From: JAIQFL01 sp035295745
GTDB taxonomy: Bacteria > Acidobacteriota > Terriglobia > Bryobacterales > Bryobacteraceae
Direction of reading: 5' to 3'
NCBI GenBank assembly: GCA_035295745.1
Contig: DATGIL010000022.1
Location: 267,666 to 331,665 of the forward strand
Length of the DNA stretch: 64,000 bases
This document shows, piece after piece, positions 8,313 through 16,416 of the stretch. The notes under the pieces were generated by a model that searched no databases, was not told the DNA's origin, and was given only the letters and a program-made list of their open reading frames with translations. A program made the position numbers and the translations under genes. The stretch's first letter is position 1, and each line of letters begins with the position of its first letter.

Positions 8313-10939
8313 AAGGCAATCATGGGATCGATCCGTGAGGCGCGGCGAGCGGGAATGTATCCGGCCAGCACCGCGACCGTGATCAATAGCGCCGCCATCG
8401 CCAGGAACGTCAGCGGATCGCTTGCGCTCACTCCGAACAGGAGGCTGCCGATGGCAGAGGCAAGAATGCGCGAAGCAATCAGACCCAACACCATGCCCAA
8501 GCCCGCCAGACTCAGCGTCTGGAGCACGATGCGGCCTTGCAAATCACGCGCGGAAGCCCCCAGCGCCATGCGAATGCCGATCTCCTGCACGCGCTGATTC
8601 ACCGAATACGAGATTACGGCGTAGATCCCCAACGACGCCAGGATCAGCGCGAAACCCGCGAACCCACCCAACAGGAATACCAGAAAGCGCCGCGGCGATA
8701 CTGCTTTGTCCACCAACTCCTGGAGTTTGCGGAACTGAGTGCCGGCGAGGTTCGGATCGATGGGCCGCAGAGCGGCGCGAACCGCCGTGGCCAGTCCATC
8801 GGGCGGAAGTGCGGAGCGCACCACCAGGTCAACTTCTGCATAATCGCCGGTCTGGAGCATCGGTATGTACAGTTCGCCTCCTCCCTTCTCCTCCAACGCG
8901 GCGTACCGCACGTCACCGACAACACCCACTATGCGCCTGCCGCCATCCTGGCTCAGGATCTGTCCCACGGCATTCTGGCCCGGCCATATTGTGCGCGCCA
9001 ACGATTCGTTAATGATGGCCACCTTTTCGCCGGTGGCCGTATCGTGATCCGTGAAGGCGCGGCCGGAAATCACGGGAACGCCCGTAGCCTCCAGATAGCC
9101 GTCGGTCACGATGCGAATGTGGGCCTCGGGGCTATAGTCTTTTGAGTAAATCTGCCCTTTACCTAAGACCCCCCAACTGCGGTCGCCGCCGAGGGGTAGC
9201 ACATCCGTCAGTCCCGCGGCCGAGACTCCGGGAATCGAACGGACGCGGGTGAGGGCATCCTGGAAGTAGGCGTTCTGCTGGGCGAAGCTGTTGAAGTGCG
9301 TGCTTGGGTCGATGCGGAGTGCGGAGGCATGCTCCGGATGGTAGCCGAGATTGACGTCGAGCACGCGCAGAAAGCTGCGAATGAGGAGTCCCGCGCCCAC
9401 CAGCAGCAGGCACGCGACGGCGACCTCCGAGACCACGAGCGCATTGCGGATCCACGCATGTCGGCGGCTCCCGCTAGACCCCCGGGAGTTGTCTTTCAGC
9501 GCCCCCTGGACTGCCGACGAGGGCACTTGTATCGCGGGCAGAATCCCGAAAAGGATGCCGGTCAGTATCGCGGTGAGCAGTGTGAATCCCAACGCGGTCC
9601 TGTCGATCCGCACACTCGCGAGCAGGGGAATCCGAAATGCGTCGAGATGGGCCATGGCGCGCGTGCCGCCGAAGGCCAGAATCAGACCCAGCGTGGCTCC
9701 GCACATGGCAAGGGTCACGCTTTCAGTTAGCAACTGACGGAGCAGCCGATGGCGTCCTGCGCCGAGCGCGGCGCGTACCGCCATCTCCTTTTGGCGCGAC
9801 GCCATGCGCGAGAGTTGCAGATTGGAGAGATTGGCGCAGACGATGAGCATCACGGCGCCGACTGCGCTCGCGAGCACCAGGAGGGATGGACGCACCCGCC
9901 CGCTGACGTGTTGATCGAGCAGAGTGAGACCGGGTCCGATGCTGTTCCACTTCGGGTGCTCGGCTTCCTGTTGGCTGGCCAGCGCGGTGAACTCGGCTTG
10001 TGCGCCAGAGACTGTCACCCCAGGCTTCAGGCGCCCGACTACCGCCATGGTATTGCCCCGCCGGTGCGTACCCTCGGTGAGCGGCCAGGGAATGAAGAGG
10101 TCGGCCGACGATCCGGGTGCGAAGACGCTGGCAAAGTCAAAGGAGGGTGGCAGAACGCCGATCACGGTGACGGGTGCACCGTTGATCATGATCTTGCTGC
10201 CGAGAAGATCGCGGTCGGAAGCGAAGCGCCTCTGCCAAAATCCGTAACTGAGGACGGCGACGGGGGGCATTGTGAATACACCCAGGCACTCTTCGGGGGT
10301 AAACGATCTGCCGATCATCGGCTGCACGCCCAGCAGCGGAAAGAAATTCTGCGTGACCGCAATACTGGTGAGACGTTCCGGTTCGCCGCTGCCGGTGAGT
10401 TTGCTGTCTCCAACACCGTAGAAGTTGTACCATCCGGCGAGGTCGGCGAATGAGGTGTTGTGTTCTCGCAGTTCCCGAAAATGGCCCACCTGAATGCTAT
10501 ATTCGGTGCTACCCCGGCCCCGATTCATGATCCAGACCAGCCGTCCCGGGTCGCGGAAAGGCAGGGGGCGAAGCACCAGTGCGTTTACGACGCTGAAGAT
10601 GGTGGAACTGGCGCCGATGCCCAGGCCGGCGATCAACACTACGAATGCGGTGAAACCGGCATCGCGGCGCATACCGCGAAAGGCGTAGCGCAAATCTTGC
10701 CCGAGATCGCTGATCCAGCGGGCGATCCAGGTGCCTCGGGATTCTTCGGATTTCTGTGTCATATTGCCAAACTTTCTTTGCGCGGCCAGGCGCGCTTCGT
10801 ACTCCGGCACACCTTCCGCCGCCAGGTCGGCCGCGATCGAGCCGATGTGAAACTCCATCTCCTCGCGGAGCAGGCGTTGCCGTTCGCTATGTTCCAGCCA
10901 GTAGCGCAGGCGCCGCCGCATGCGTTTCAGACGGTGCAT
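8300..10939 (-). CDS. ADOP-family (acidobacterial duplicated orphan) FtsX/MacB-type permease
   Basis: An 879-residue membrane protein. Residues 1-80 are the leader typical of this family (RLREEMEFHIGSIAADLAAEGVPEYEARLAAQRKFGN). Then follows the first MacB-like unit beginning ALRGMRRDAGFTAF-type sequence and VLIAGLGIGASSTIFSVVNALVL near residue 100, a periplasmic domain, and an FtsX domain with QKEMAVRAALGAGRHRLLRQLLTES. The second unit repeats the pattern and closes with GIRMALGASARDLQGRIV and PARRASRIDPMIALRAD. No ATPase gene is adjacent, hence 'orphan'. It starts one base after the PadR stop, so the two are one operon. Function of the family is uncertain; export of peptides or small molecules is a guess from MacB. 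Confidence 0.93.
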   Translation of the reverse strand: MHRLKRMRRRLRYWLEHSERQRLLREEMEFHIGSIAADLAAEGVPEYEARLAAQRKFGNMTQKSEESRGTWIARWISDLGQDLRYAFRGMRRDAGFTAFVVLIAGLGIGASSTIFSVVNALVLRPLPFRDPGRLVWIMNRGRGSTEYSIQVGHFRELREHNTSFADLAGWYNFYGVGDSKLTGSGEPERLTSIAVTQNFFPLLGVQPMIGRSFTPEECLGVFTMPPVAVLSYGFWQRRFASDRDLLGSKIMINGAPVTVIGVLPPSFDFASVFAPGSSADLFIPWPLTEGTHRRGNTMAVVGRLKPGVTVSGAQAEFTALASQQEAEHPKWNSIGPGLTLLDQHVSGRVRPSLLVLASAVGAVMLIVCANLSNLQLSRMASRQKEMAVRAALGAGRHRLLRQLLTESVTLAMCGATLGLILAFGGTRAMAHLDAFRIPLLASVRIDRTALGFTLLTAILTGILFGILPAIQVPSSAVQGALKDNSRGSSGSRRHAWIRNALVVSEVAVACLLLVGAGLLIRSFLRVLDVNLGYHPEHASALRIDPSTHFNSFAQQNAYFQDALTRVRSIPGVSAAGLTDVLPLGGDRSWGVLGKGQIYSKDYSPEAHIRIVTDGYLEATGVPVISGRAFTDHDTATGEKVAIINESLARTIWPGQNAVGQILSQDGGRRIVGVVGDVRYAALEEKGGGELYIPMLQTGDYAEVDLVVRSALPPDGLATAVRAALRPIDPNLAGTQFRKLQELVDKAVSPRRFLVFLLGGFAGFALILASLGIYAVISYSVNQRVQEIGIRMALGASARDLQGRIVLQTLSLAGLGMVLGLIASRILASAIGSLLFGVSASDPLTFLAMAALLITVAVLAGYIPARRASRIDPMIALRAD

Positions 10940-10940
10940 G

Positions 10941-11279
10941 TCAGGCGATTCCCATAATGCGCGCGATCGCGCCGGTCACCTGGCGATAGCGCGCGGTTTC
11001 GGTGTTGAGCTGTTTCCGGCCGTCGGGCGTGAGCTTGTAGAAGCGCGCGCGCCGATTGTTCGCGGAAAGTCCCCAAGTGCCTTCGATCCAGCCATTCAGT
11101 TCCAGACGCTGCAGGGCAGGATAGAGCGAACCTTCCTCCACCCGTAGAAGGTCTTCGGAGAGCTGCTGGATGAGCTGTGCGATGGCATACCCATGGAGAT
11201 GGCCCATGGTAAGGATCTTGAGCACCAACATGTCCAGAGTCCCTGGCATGAGATCGGCCTTGGCCTTGTCGTTTCCCAT
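10941..11279 (-). CDS. PadR-family transcriptional regulator
   Basis: A 112-residue winged-helix protein with the PadR core: LMPGTLDMLVLKILTMGHLHGYAIAQLIQQLSED, then EEGSLYPALQRLELNGWIEGTW (recognition helix and wing) and RRARFYKLTPDGRKQL. The acidobacterial subgroup of this family is usually found directly before ADOP permease genes, as here, with one base between the stop and the permease ATG. A perfect palindrome at 11285-11299 lies just upstream of the start and suggests autorepression. No clear Shine-Dalgarno sequence precedes the ATG, but the start matches the common N-terminus of the group. Confidence 0.93.
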   Translation of the reverse strand: MGNDKAKADLMPGTLDMLVLKILTMGHLHGYAIAQLIQQLSEDLLRVEEGSLYPALQRLELNGWIEGTWGLSANNRRARFYKLTPDGRKQLNTETARYRQVTGAIARIMGIA

Positions 11280-11284
11280 AGACT

Positions 11285-11299
11285 GTCTGATTATCAGAC
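11285..11299. promoter_or_regulatory. Palindromic operator candidate upstream of padR-type gene
   Basis: GTCTGATTATCAGAC is a perfect 7-1-7 inverted repeat ending six bases before the PadR start codon, in the divergent gap shared with phnX. PadR proteins commonly bind palindromes in their own promoter. Binding by this PadR is inferred from position. Confidence 0.55.
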
Positions 11300-11427
11300 G
11301 GCAAATACCTTCGGTGGTTAGGCAAAAAAATGGACAGGAGTGGTCCTTTCATTCGTGTGTGACCCACAACGCGATATCCTCTCGGTAGACCGCGTAGGAC
11401 GGAGCGGACCATGGAGGAATTGGGGAT

Positions 11428-12231
11428 ATGAAGCGCGTAGAAGCCGTAATTTTTGATTGGGCAGGTACCACCGTCGATCACGGATCGCTCGCGCCGGTAC
11501 GCGCCGTTACCGCGATGTTTGCGCGGCACGGCATCCACGTGAGCGACAGCGATGCGCGGCGGGACATGGGCTTGTTCAAGAAAGACCACATTCGCCGAAT
11601 CCTGGCGATGGGATATGTGGAGGCCGCCTGGAAGGCGAGCCATTCCGCTCCGCCTACGGAAAATGACGTCGAGGCTCTCTTCGCGGAATTCGCCACGATG
11701 CAAATGGACATCCTGGAGGAATACTCGGGGATGATCGGCGGCGCCCCCGCTGCAGCCGGCCGTCTGCGGAGCCGCGGAATCAAGATCGGATCGACCACCG
11801 GCTACACGCGGCCGATGTTGGATCGTCTGCTGATCCACTCCGCCGCGGAGGGTTACGCGCCCGACCTTTCCTTGTGCCCCGACGATCTGGGCGGCGGGCG
11901 TCCTTACCCGTGGATGTGTCTTCGAATCGCGATCGAGTTCCGTTTGACCTCGACTGCGGCAGCCGTCAAGGTTGGCGATACCGTGAGCGATATTCAGGAA
12001 GGTCTAAACGCCGGGATGTGGACGGTGGGCGTTTCGCTGACAGGAAACGAAGTCGGGATGAGCGCCGCGGACGTAGCCGCTCTGACGGATGAGGAACGAA
12101 CACGGCGGGCGAAAACGGCAGGCAACACTCTGCGAAACGCCGGAGCCCATTACGTCGTGGAGAGTGTGGCGGATCTGGATCCGGTCCTCGCCAGCATCGG
12201 GGAACGGCTCGCCGCCGGAGAACGTCCGTAA
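11428..12231 (+). CDS. phnX: Phosphonoacetaldehyde hydrolase (phosphonatase)
   Basis: A 267-residue HAD-superfamily enzyme of full family length. It hydrolyses phosphonoacetaldehyde to acetaldehyde and phosphate in 2-aminoethylphosphonate breakdown. The HAD motif FDWAGTTVDHG gives the nucleophile Asp10 and the PhnX-typical Ala12. The cap-domain MGLFKKDHIR provides the Schiff-base lysine (Lys51 by alignment with the Bacillus cereus enzyme). GSTTGYTRPMLDRLL and VKVGDTVSDIQEGLNAGMW are the remaining HAD motifs. A GAGG-rich ribosome site precedes the ATG. No phosphonate aminotransferase (phnW) or transporter is adjacent, so it is an isolated phosphonatase. It converges on the arabinose cluster with seven bases between stops. 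Confidence 0.93.
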   Translation: MKRVEAVIFDWAGTTVDHGSLAPVRAVTAMFARHGIHVSDSDARRDMGLFKKDHIRRILAMGYVEAAWKASHSAPPTENDVEALFAEFATMQMDILEEYSGMIGGAPAAAGRLRSRGIKIGSTTGYTRPMLDRLLIHSAAEGYAPDLSLCPDDLGGGRPYPWMCLRIAIEFRLTSTAAAVKVGDTVSDIQEGLNAGMWTVGVSLTGNEVGMSAADVAALTDEERTRRAKTAGNTLRNAGAHYVVESVADLDPVLASIGERLAAGERP

Positions 12232-12238
12232 CGCAATA

Positions 12239-12958
12239 CTACGATTGACCTGGGCCGAAGGTCAGGGTGCTGGCTTGGCCGTAGTAGGCGTCGGGACCGT
12301 GTTTCCGGAAATGATGTTTCTTGAGCAGCGCATCCGAAATCGGCTCGGCATCAGGATTGATCGTGACGGTCTGCCAGGCCATGGCGGCGACTTCTTCGAG
12401 AATCACCGCGAGGTGCGCAGCATCGCCCACCGTCTTGGCCCAGCAGAACGGCGCATGGCCTGCAACCAGGACAGCCGGAGAGTGTAGCGGGTGGTGCCCT
12501 TCGAGTCGACGAATGATGGCTACACCGGTGTTGGCTTCGTAGTCGGTTTCGATCTCCTGCGGCGTCAGTGGCGGGGTCACGGGAATCGCGCCATTGAAGT
12601 AGTCCGCGTGTGTAGTACCGAAGCACGGGATCTCGCGGCGCGCCTGCGCCCAGGCGGTGGCGTGACGGGAATGCGTATGAACCACGCCACCGATGGACGG
12701 AAAGGCTCGGTACAGCGCCACGTGGGTGGCCAGGTCGGAAGACGGGCGGAGTTTGCCTTCGACGATGTTGCCGTCGAGATCGGTGATGACCATGTCGGTG
12801 GCGGACATCCTGTCGTAAGGCACGCCGCTGGGCTTGATCACGACCAGCCCTTCCTCGCGGGAAAGACCACTGGCGTTTCCGAATGTGTAGATGACCAGCC
12901 CGCGACGGACCAGTTCCAGGTTGGCTTCCAAGACTTCAGTTCGCAGCGCTTCCAGCAC
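12239..12958 (-). CDS. araD: L-ribulose-5-phosphate 4-epimerase (class II aldolase fold)
   Basis: A 239-residue protein starting at GTG 12958, which lies five bases after a strong AGGAGG and gives the normal family N-terminus (LEALRTEVLEANLELVRRGL). A longer reading from ATG 13015 exists but adds a tail not seen in the family. Zinc ligands are in VVHTHSRHAT and LVAGHAPFCW, and TFGNASGL and KPSGVPYDRM bind the phosphate in this family. It interconverts L-ribulose 5-phosphate and D-xylulose 5-phosphate, the last arabinose-specific step. Its start lies inside the end of the ribulokinase gene (23-base overlap), so the two are coupled. Confidence 0.93.
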   Translation of the reverse strand: MLEALRTEVLEANLELVRRGLVIYTFGNASGLSREEGLVVIKPSGVPYDRMSATDMVITDLDGNIVEGKLRPSSDLATHVALYRAFPSIGGVVHTHSRHATAWAQARREIPCFGTTHADYFNGAIPVTPPLTPQEIETDYEANTGVAIIRRLEGHHPLHSPAVLVAGHAPFCWAKTVGDAAHLAVILEEVAAMAWQTVTINPDAEPISDALLKKHHFRKHGPDAYYGQASTLTFGPGQS

Positions 12959-14540
12959 TCTTTCCTCCTCGGGCGCGAGTCGCAATGCGCCGCAACTCGG
13001 GCAAAACTTCCCCAATCTCTACGGCTCCCGGCCCGCGCTCGCCAAACGCGAAATACAGCTTGCGGTACAACCCGTATAGCTCCTGGTAAGTGGCGGCATG
13101 CGCGGGCTCCGGCTCGATGATGGCAAAGTCGGCGCAGAGCGCGTTTTGCGCCTCCTCCACGGTTCCGAAGGTCCCCGCCGCCAGGAACGCGAAGATCGCC
13201 GACCCCAGGCTGGTGACATCGCCTTTGGGAACCAGGATCGGCTTGCCGAGCACATTGGCATAGACTTGGTTGAGAACCGGATTTTTCTGCGGGATGCCGC
13301 CGCCATTGATGATCCGGTGGACGGGCACGCCATATTCCTCCATGCGCTCCAGAATCACGCGCGTGTGGAAAGCGGTGCCTTCAATCGCGGCGAAGAGTTC
13401 GTCCTGGGCGGTGTGGGTCAACCGCCAGCCCAAGGTGACGCCGCTGAGTTCGGGATTCACCAGCACGGTGCGGTCGCCGTTGTCCCAGGTGAGGCGCAGC
13501 AGGCCGGTCTCGCCACCGTGATAAGTTTCCAGGCCGCGCGAAAGTTCGGCTACGGTGGTGCCGGCGCGACGCGCAATCGCTTCGAAAATGTCGCCGGTCG
13601 CAGAGAGTCCCGCCTCGATGCCGGTGCACCGCGGGTCGACCGACCCTTGCACGACGCCACACACTCCGGGGATCAGGCCCGGTTTCTGGCTGATCGCGAT
13701 GATGCAGGTGGAAGTGCCCACCACGTTGACCACATCGCCGAGACGAACGCCCGCGCCGATGGCGTCCCAGTGGGCATCGAAGGCGCCCACGGGAATCGGG
13801 ATTCCGGGGCGGAGTCCGAGTTTCTCAGCCCATTCCGGCGTGAGATGGCCGGCGATGCGATCGGAGGTCTCGTAGCGGCCCGCGAGCTGCGAGCGGACAC
13901 CGGCGAGGACCGGGTCAACTGCGGTGAGAAACTCCTCGGAAGGCAGGCCGCCGAGACTGTCGTTCCACATCCATTTGTGCCCCATGGCGCAGACACTACG
14001 CGGCACCAGCGCCGGGTCGTGAATTCCGCAGAGCACTGCCGCCACCATATCGCAGTGCTCCAGCGCCGTGGCGAAGCGCGCACGCTGTTGGGGATTGTGA
14101 CGGAGCCAGTGCAGCAATTTGGCGAAGCCCCATTCGGAGGAGTAGGTGCCGCCGCACCAATCGATGGCTTCGAGTTTGTGCGCGTGCGCTGCAGCGGTGA
14201 TCTCGCCGGCCTCCTGCCAGGAGCGATGGTCGCACCAGAGGTAGTAGTCGTCGAGGGGCTCCAGGTTGGAGTCTACCGGGATGACGCTGGAGCCGGTGGT
14301 GTCGAGGGCAATGGCCTCAATGGAGGCACCCTCGACTCGCGCCTGGAGGATAGCCTTGCGCATGGCCTCGGCTAGCGCTCGCATATGGTCGGCGTGGCTT
14401 TGAGTGGCGTAGTCGGGATCATCTTTTTTGCGATGCAGCGCGTACTCGCCGACGCCGGTGCCGAGGCGGCCCTTGGTGCTATCGAAGATGGATGCTCGAA
14501 CGCTGAGCGTTCCGAAGTCAACGCCTGCAACGATACTCAT
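12936..14540 (-). CDS. araB: L-ribulokinase (FGGY family)
   Basis: A 534-residue FGGY carbohydrate kinase. VAGVDFGTLSVRASIFDS at the N-terminus is the first phosphate-binding motif. IALDTTGSSVIPVDSN, DYYLWCDHRSWQEA, CGGTYSSEWGFAKLL and GAFDAHWDAIGAGV with VVGTSTCI are characteristic of AraB rather than xylulokinase. NGGGIPQKNPVLNQVYANVLGKPI is the C-terminal ATP-site signature. It phosphorylates L-ribulose, between the isomerase and AraD. It follows the isomerase gene after a 305-base GC-rich repeat region, which may affect relative expression, and overlaps araD at its 3' end. Confidence 0.93.
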   Translation of the reverse strand: MSIVAGVDFGTLSVRASIFDSTKGRLGTGVGEYALHRKKDDPDYATQSHADHMRALAEAMRKAILQARVEGASIEAIALDTTGSSVIPVDSNLEPLDDYYLWCDHRSWQEAGEITAAAHAHKLEAIDWCGGTYSSEWGFAKLLHWLRHNPQQRARFATALEHCDMVAAVLCGIHDPALVPRSVCAMGHKWMWNDSLGGLPSEEFLTAVDPVLAGVRSQLAGRYETSDRIAGHLTPEWAEKLGLRPGIPIPVGAFDAHWDAIGAGVRLGDVVNVVGTSTCIIAISQKPGLIPGVCGVVQGSVDPRCTGIEAGLSATGDIFEAIARRAGTTVAELSRGLETYHGGETGLLRLTWDNGDRTVLVNPELSGVTLGWRLTHTAQDELFAAIEGTAFHTRVILERMEEYGVPVHRIINGGGIPQKNPVLNQVYANVLGKPILVPKGDVTSLGSAIFAFLAAGTFGTVEEAQNALCADFAIIEPEPAHAATYQELYGLYRKLYFAFGERGPGAVEIGEVLPELRRIATRARGGKSAGSAAN

Positions 14541-14575
14541 AAGAACTCCTGTTCAGGAAGGCCGGGCAGAAAAAA

Positions 14576-14830
14576 GGGGCCAGGGGCCCGAAAGAAGGGG
14601 CCAGGGGCCGGGGGCCGGGGGTCAGGGAATCTGCACTGCGGACTCTGCGGACAAAACGCGGACTCTGCGGAAAAAACGTGGGAGCGGGCTTACGACCGCA
14701 GAGAAAACAGCCCGGACGACAGGGACGACCTATCCCCGGCCCCCGGCCCCTGGCCCCTGGCCTCCGCTTATGGGGACGGCAGGGACTTATCCCCGGCCCC
14801 CGGCCCCTGGCCCCCGGCCCCCTTCTTCCG
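14576..14830. repeat. GC-rich inverted and direct repeats between isomerase and ribulokinase genes
   Basis: The whole 14541-14845 gap is non-coding. On the plus strand, 14576-14627 is a G-rich arm with repeated GGGGCCAGGGGCC units and four runs of four or five G at 14597-14621, a canonical quadruplex pattern. At 14733-14762 and again at 14790-14830 lie two C-rich arms that are nearly its reverse complement, each preceded by a direct repeat (GGGACGACCTATCC and GGGACTTATCC). Between the arms, GCGGACTCTGCGGA occurs twice. In the minus-strand mRNA the arms could pair into a long stem. Confidence 0.75.
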
Positions 14831-14845
14831 GCCGCTGGCCCGAGA

Positions 14846-16267
14846 TTACTGGTGCTGATGCACATGCCAACCGAGATACCGTGATGCGGCCTCGCGGACC
14901 GCGGCGGAAACTGGCGCGAGATTGGCGGCCACATGGTGTTCGAATCCGTGTTCGCAGATGTAGCGCAACAATCCTTGCAGATTCCCGATGCGGACCACGC
15001 CCGCGCCGCCGAAGGTGTCGAGCGGGTCGTCCGTAAATTCGCCTTCGCCAACGTAGCCCGCGATTTTGCCTTCTCGATCGATGGTCGAGAATCGCGCGAA
15101 ACTCATGGCGCCGGGCTTCACCAGGCCGACGCAAGTGCCGTACGTGTTCTCGCGGCCCACGGTGCCGGCGATGATCTGCTGGAAGTCCATCTTGGCTTCC
15201 CGAAAGAAGTGCTTGGGCAGATTGCTGCAGTGGAAGCAGACCGCCTTGTCGGGGTCTTCACCGTAGTTGTTGTTCCAATCGAGCAGCGCACTGGGAGTCT
15301 GCGAAGCGAGTTGCAAGGCATGCATGCCGATCACGCCGCAGATATCCACCTCGCAGGCGCTCGACATGAGGTTTTCGCTCATCATGCTCATTACGGTGCA
15401 GGGCACCACTCCGAAATATTCTTCGAGTGACGTCCAGCACTGCACCGCGCTGATGGCCACTTCAGTTTCCGCCATCCATCCGTCGATGACGGCTCCGAGC
15501 TTCGCCATTTTGAGCAGCGCGTCGTGCGGAACGGAGGCGGTCGAGACGTAGCGTTTGATGGAATCCAGCTTGCCAGTGGCGGCCGGATCGTCGTCTTTCA
15601 TGCGGGCGATGCGCCCCAGGATCTCCGAGAGGTCGATGGGCTCGATCGAGATGCCGTTGGCTTCTAGGATTTTTTCGCTGTACCTGACGGTGTTGAACGC
15701 CGCGGGCCGCGCTCCGATCGCTCCGATGCGCAGGCGGCGCAGGCCACGCACCACGCGGCAGACAGCCGCGAACCACTCCAGGTCGCGGCGGAAGAATTCC
15801 GAGTCGGGCGATTCGGTATGGCGGGTGGTGAGCGAATAGGGAATTCCGTATTGCGTCAGGTTGTTGCAGACAGACATCTTGCCGCAGAAGCTGTCGCGGC
15901 GGTCCGCGATCGTCATCAGCCCCGGAGTATCGGGAGTCGCCTGTACTAACACCGGTACCGGGAGCGCGGCTCCGCGGAGCGCGTCGGCAATTGCGCGCTC
16001 GTCCCCGAAATTCGGCAGGGTGACGATGATGCCGTCGATTTTGTCGCTGTTTTTGCGGAAAAGCTCCGCACAGCGGGCAGCTTCCGCGCGCGACTCAATA
16101 GCACCATGCCGGGTCTCTTCGGGACTGGTGACAATGGCGCGATGGCCTGCCTTCTCGAGGACCGCGACCATTTCGGAGTGCCCGGTGCGGGCGAGATGTC
16201 CGGGAAAGAATCCCCGATTGCCGACGACGACACCGAAGGTCATCGGGCGCGAATTACCACTGGCCAT
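14846..16267 (-). CDS. L-fucose/L-arabinose isomerase-family protein
   Basis: A 473-residue protein of the fucose-isomerase-like fold (COG2407 type). Recognisable stretches are TFGVVVGNRGFFPGHLARTG at the N-terminus, IDGIIVTLPNFGDERAIADAL, LRIGAIGARPAAFNTVRYSEK, and GVVPCTVMSMMSENLMSSACEVDICG, which contains likely metal and substrate residues. KAVCFHCSNLPKHFF supplies further candidate ligands. It is not the classical AraA sequence. Because ribulokinase and ribulose-phosphate epimerase genes follow directly, the most likely reaction is L-arabinose to L-ribulose. It has its own upstream gap with a LacI-type operator at 16340-16353. Confidence 0.85.
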   Translation of the reverse strand: MASGNSRPMTFGVVVGNRGFFPGHLARTGHSEMVAVLEKAGHRAIVTSPEETRHGAIESRAEAARCAELFRKNSDKIDGIIVTLPNFGDERAIADALRGAALPVPVLVQATPDTPGLMTIADRRDSFCGKMSVCNNLTQYGIPYSLTTRHTESPDSEFFRRDLEWFAAVCRVVRGLRRLRIGAIGARPAAFNTVRYSEKILEANGISIEPIDLSEILGRIARMKDDDPAATGKLDSIKRYVSTASVPHDALLKMAKLGAVIDGWMAETEVAISAVQCWTSLEEYFGVVPCTVMSMMSENLMSSACEVDICGVIGMHALQLASQTPSALLDWNNNYGEDPDKAVCFHCSNLPKHFFREAKMDFQQIIAGTVGRENTYGTCVGLVKPGAMSFARFSTIDREGKIAGYVGEGEFTDDPLDTFGGAGVVRIGNLQGLLRYICEHGFEHHVAANLAPVSAAVREAASRYLGWHVHQHQ

Positions 16268-16339
16268 GAGCTATTCCCTTTCTCCAGGTATGTCGTTTGG
16301 ACGCCCGGTGCGTGTGAGGGTTGGGACAAAGGTATTAGC

Positions 16340-16353
16340 TGTAATCGCTTGCA
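16340..16353. promoter_or_regulatory. LacI/GalR-type operator before the isomerase gene
   Basis: TGTAATCGCTTGCA fits the LacI/GalR-family operator pattern TGnAAnCGnTTnCA at every defined position. It lies about 73 bases upstream of the isomerase start, in the gap between that gene and the LacI-family regulator gene. Repression of the arabinose genes by that regulator is therefore likely. The -10 and -35 boxes nearby are weak (TTCACG and TAATAC on the minus strand). Confidence 0.7.
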
Positions 16354-16416
16354 CGTGAATACTGTAGCACAGGGTCCGGGGATGTGCGATCACGACGTGG
16401 CGCGAAGGCGACAAGC

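Noticed and set aside
10927..11838. 303-residue minus-strand frame across the PadR-phnX region
   Set aside because: It crosses the divergent promoter region and lies antisense to phnX and out of frame with padR.
13098..14375. 425-residue open frame on the plus strand
   Set aside because: Antisense to ribulokinase, which has full FGGY motifs.
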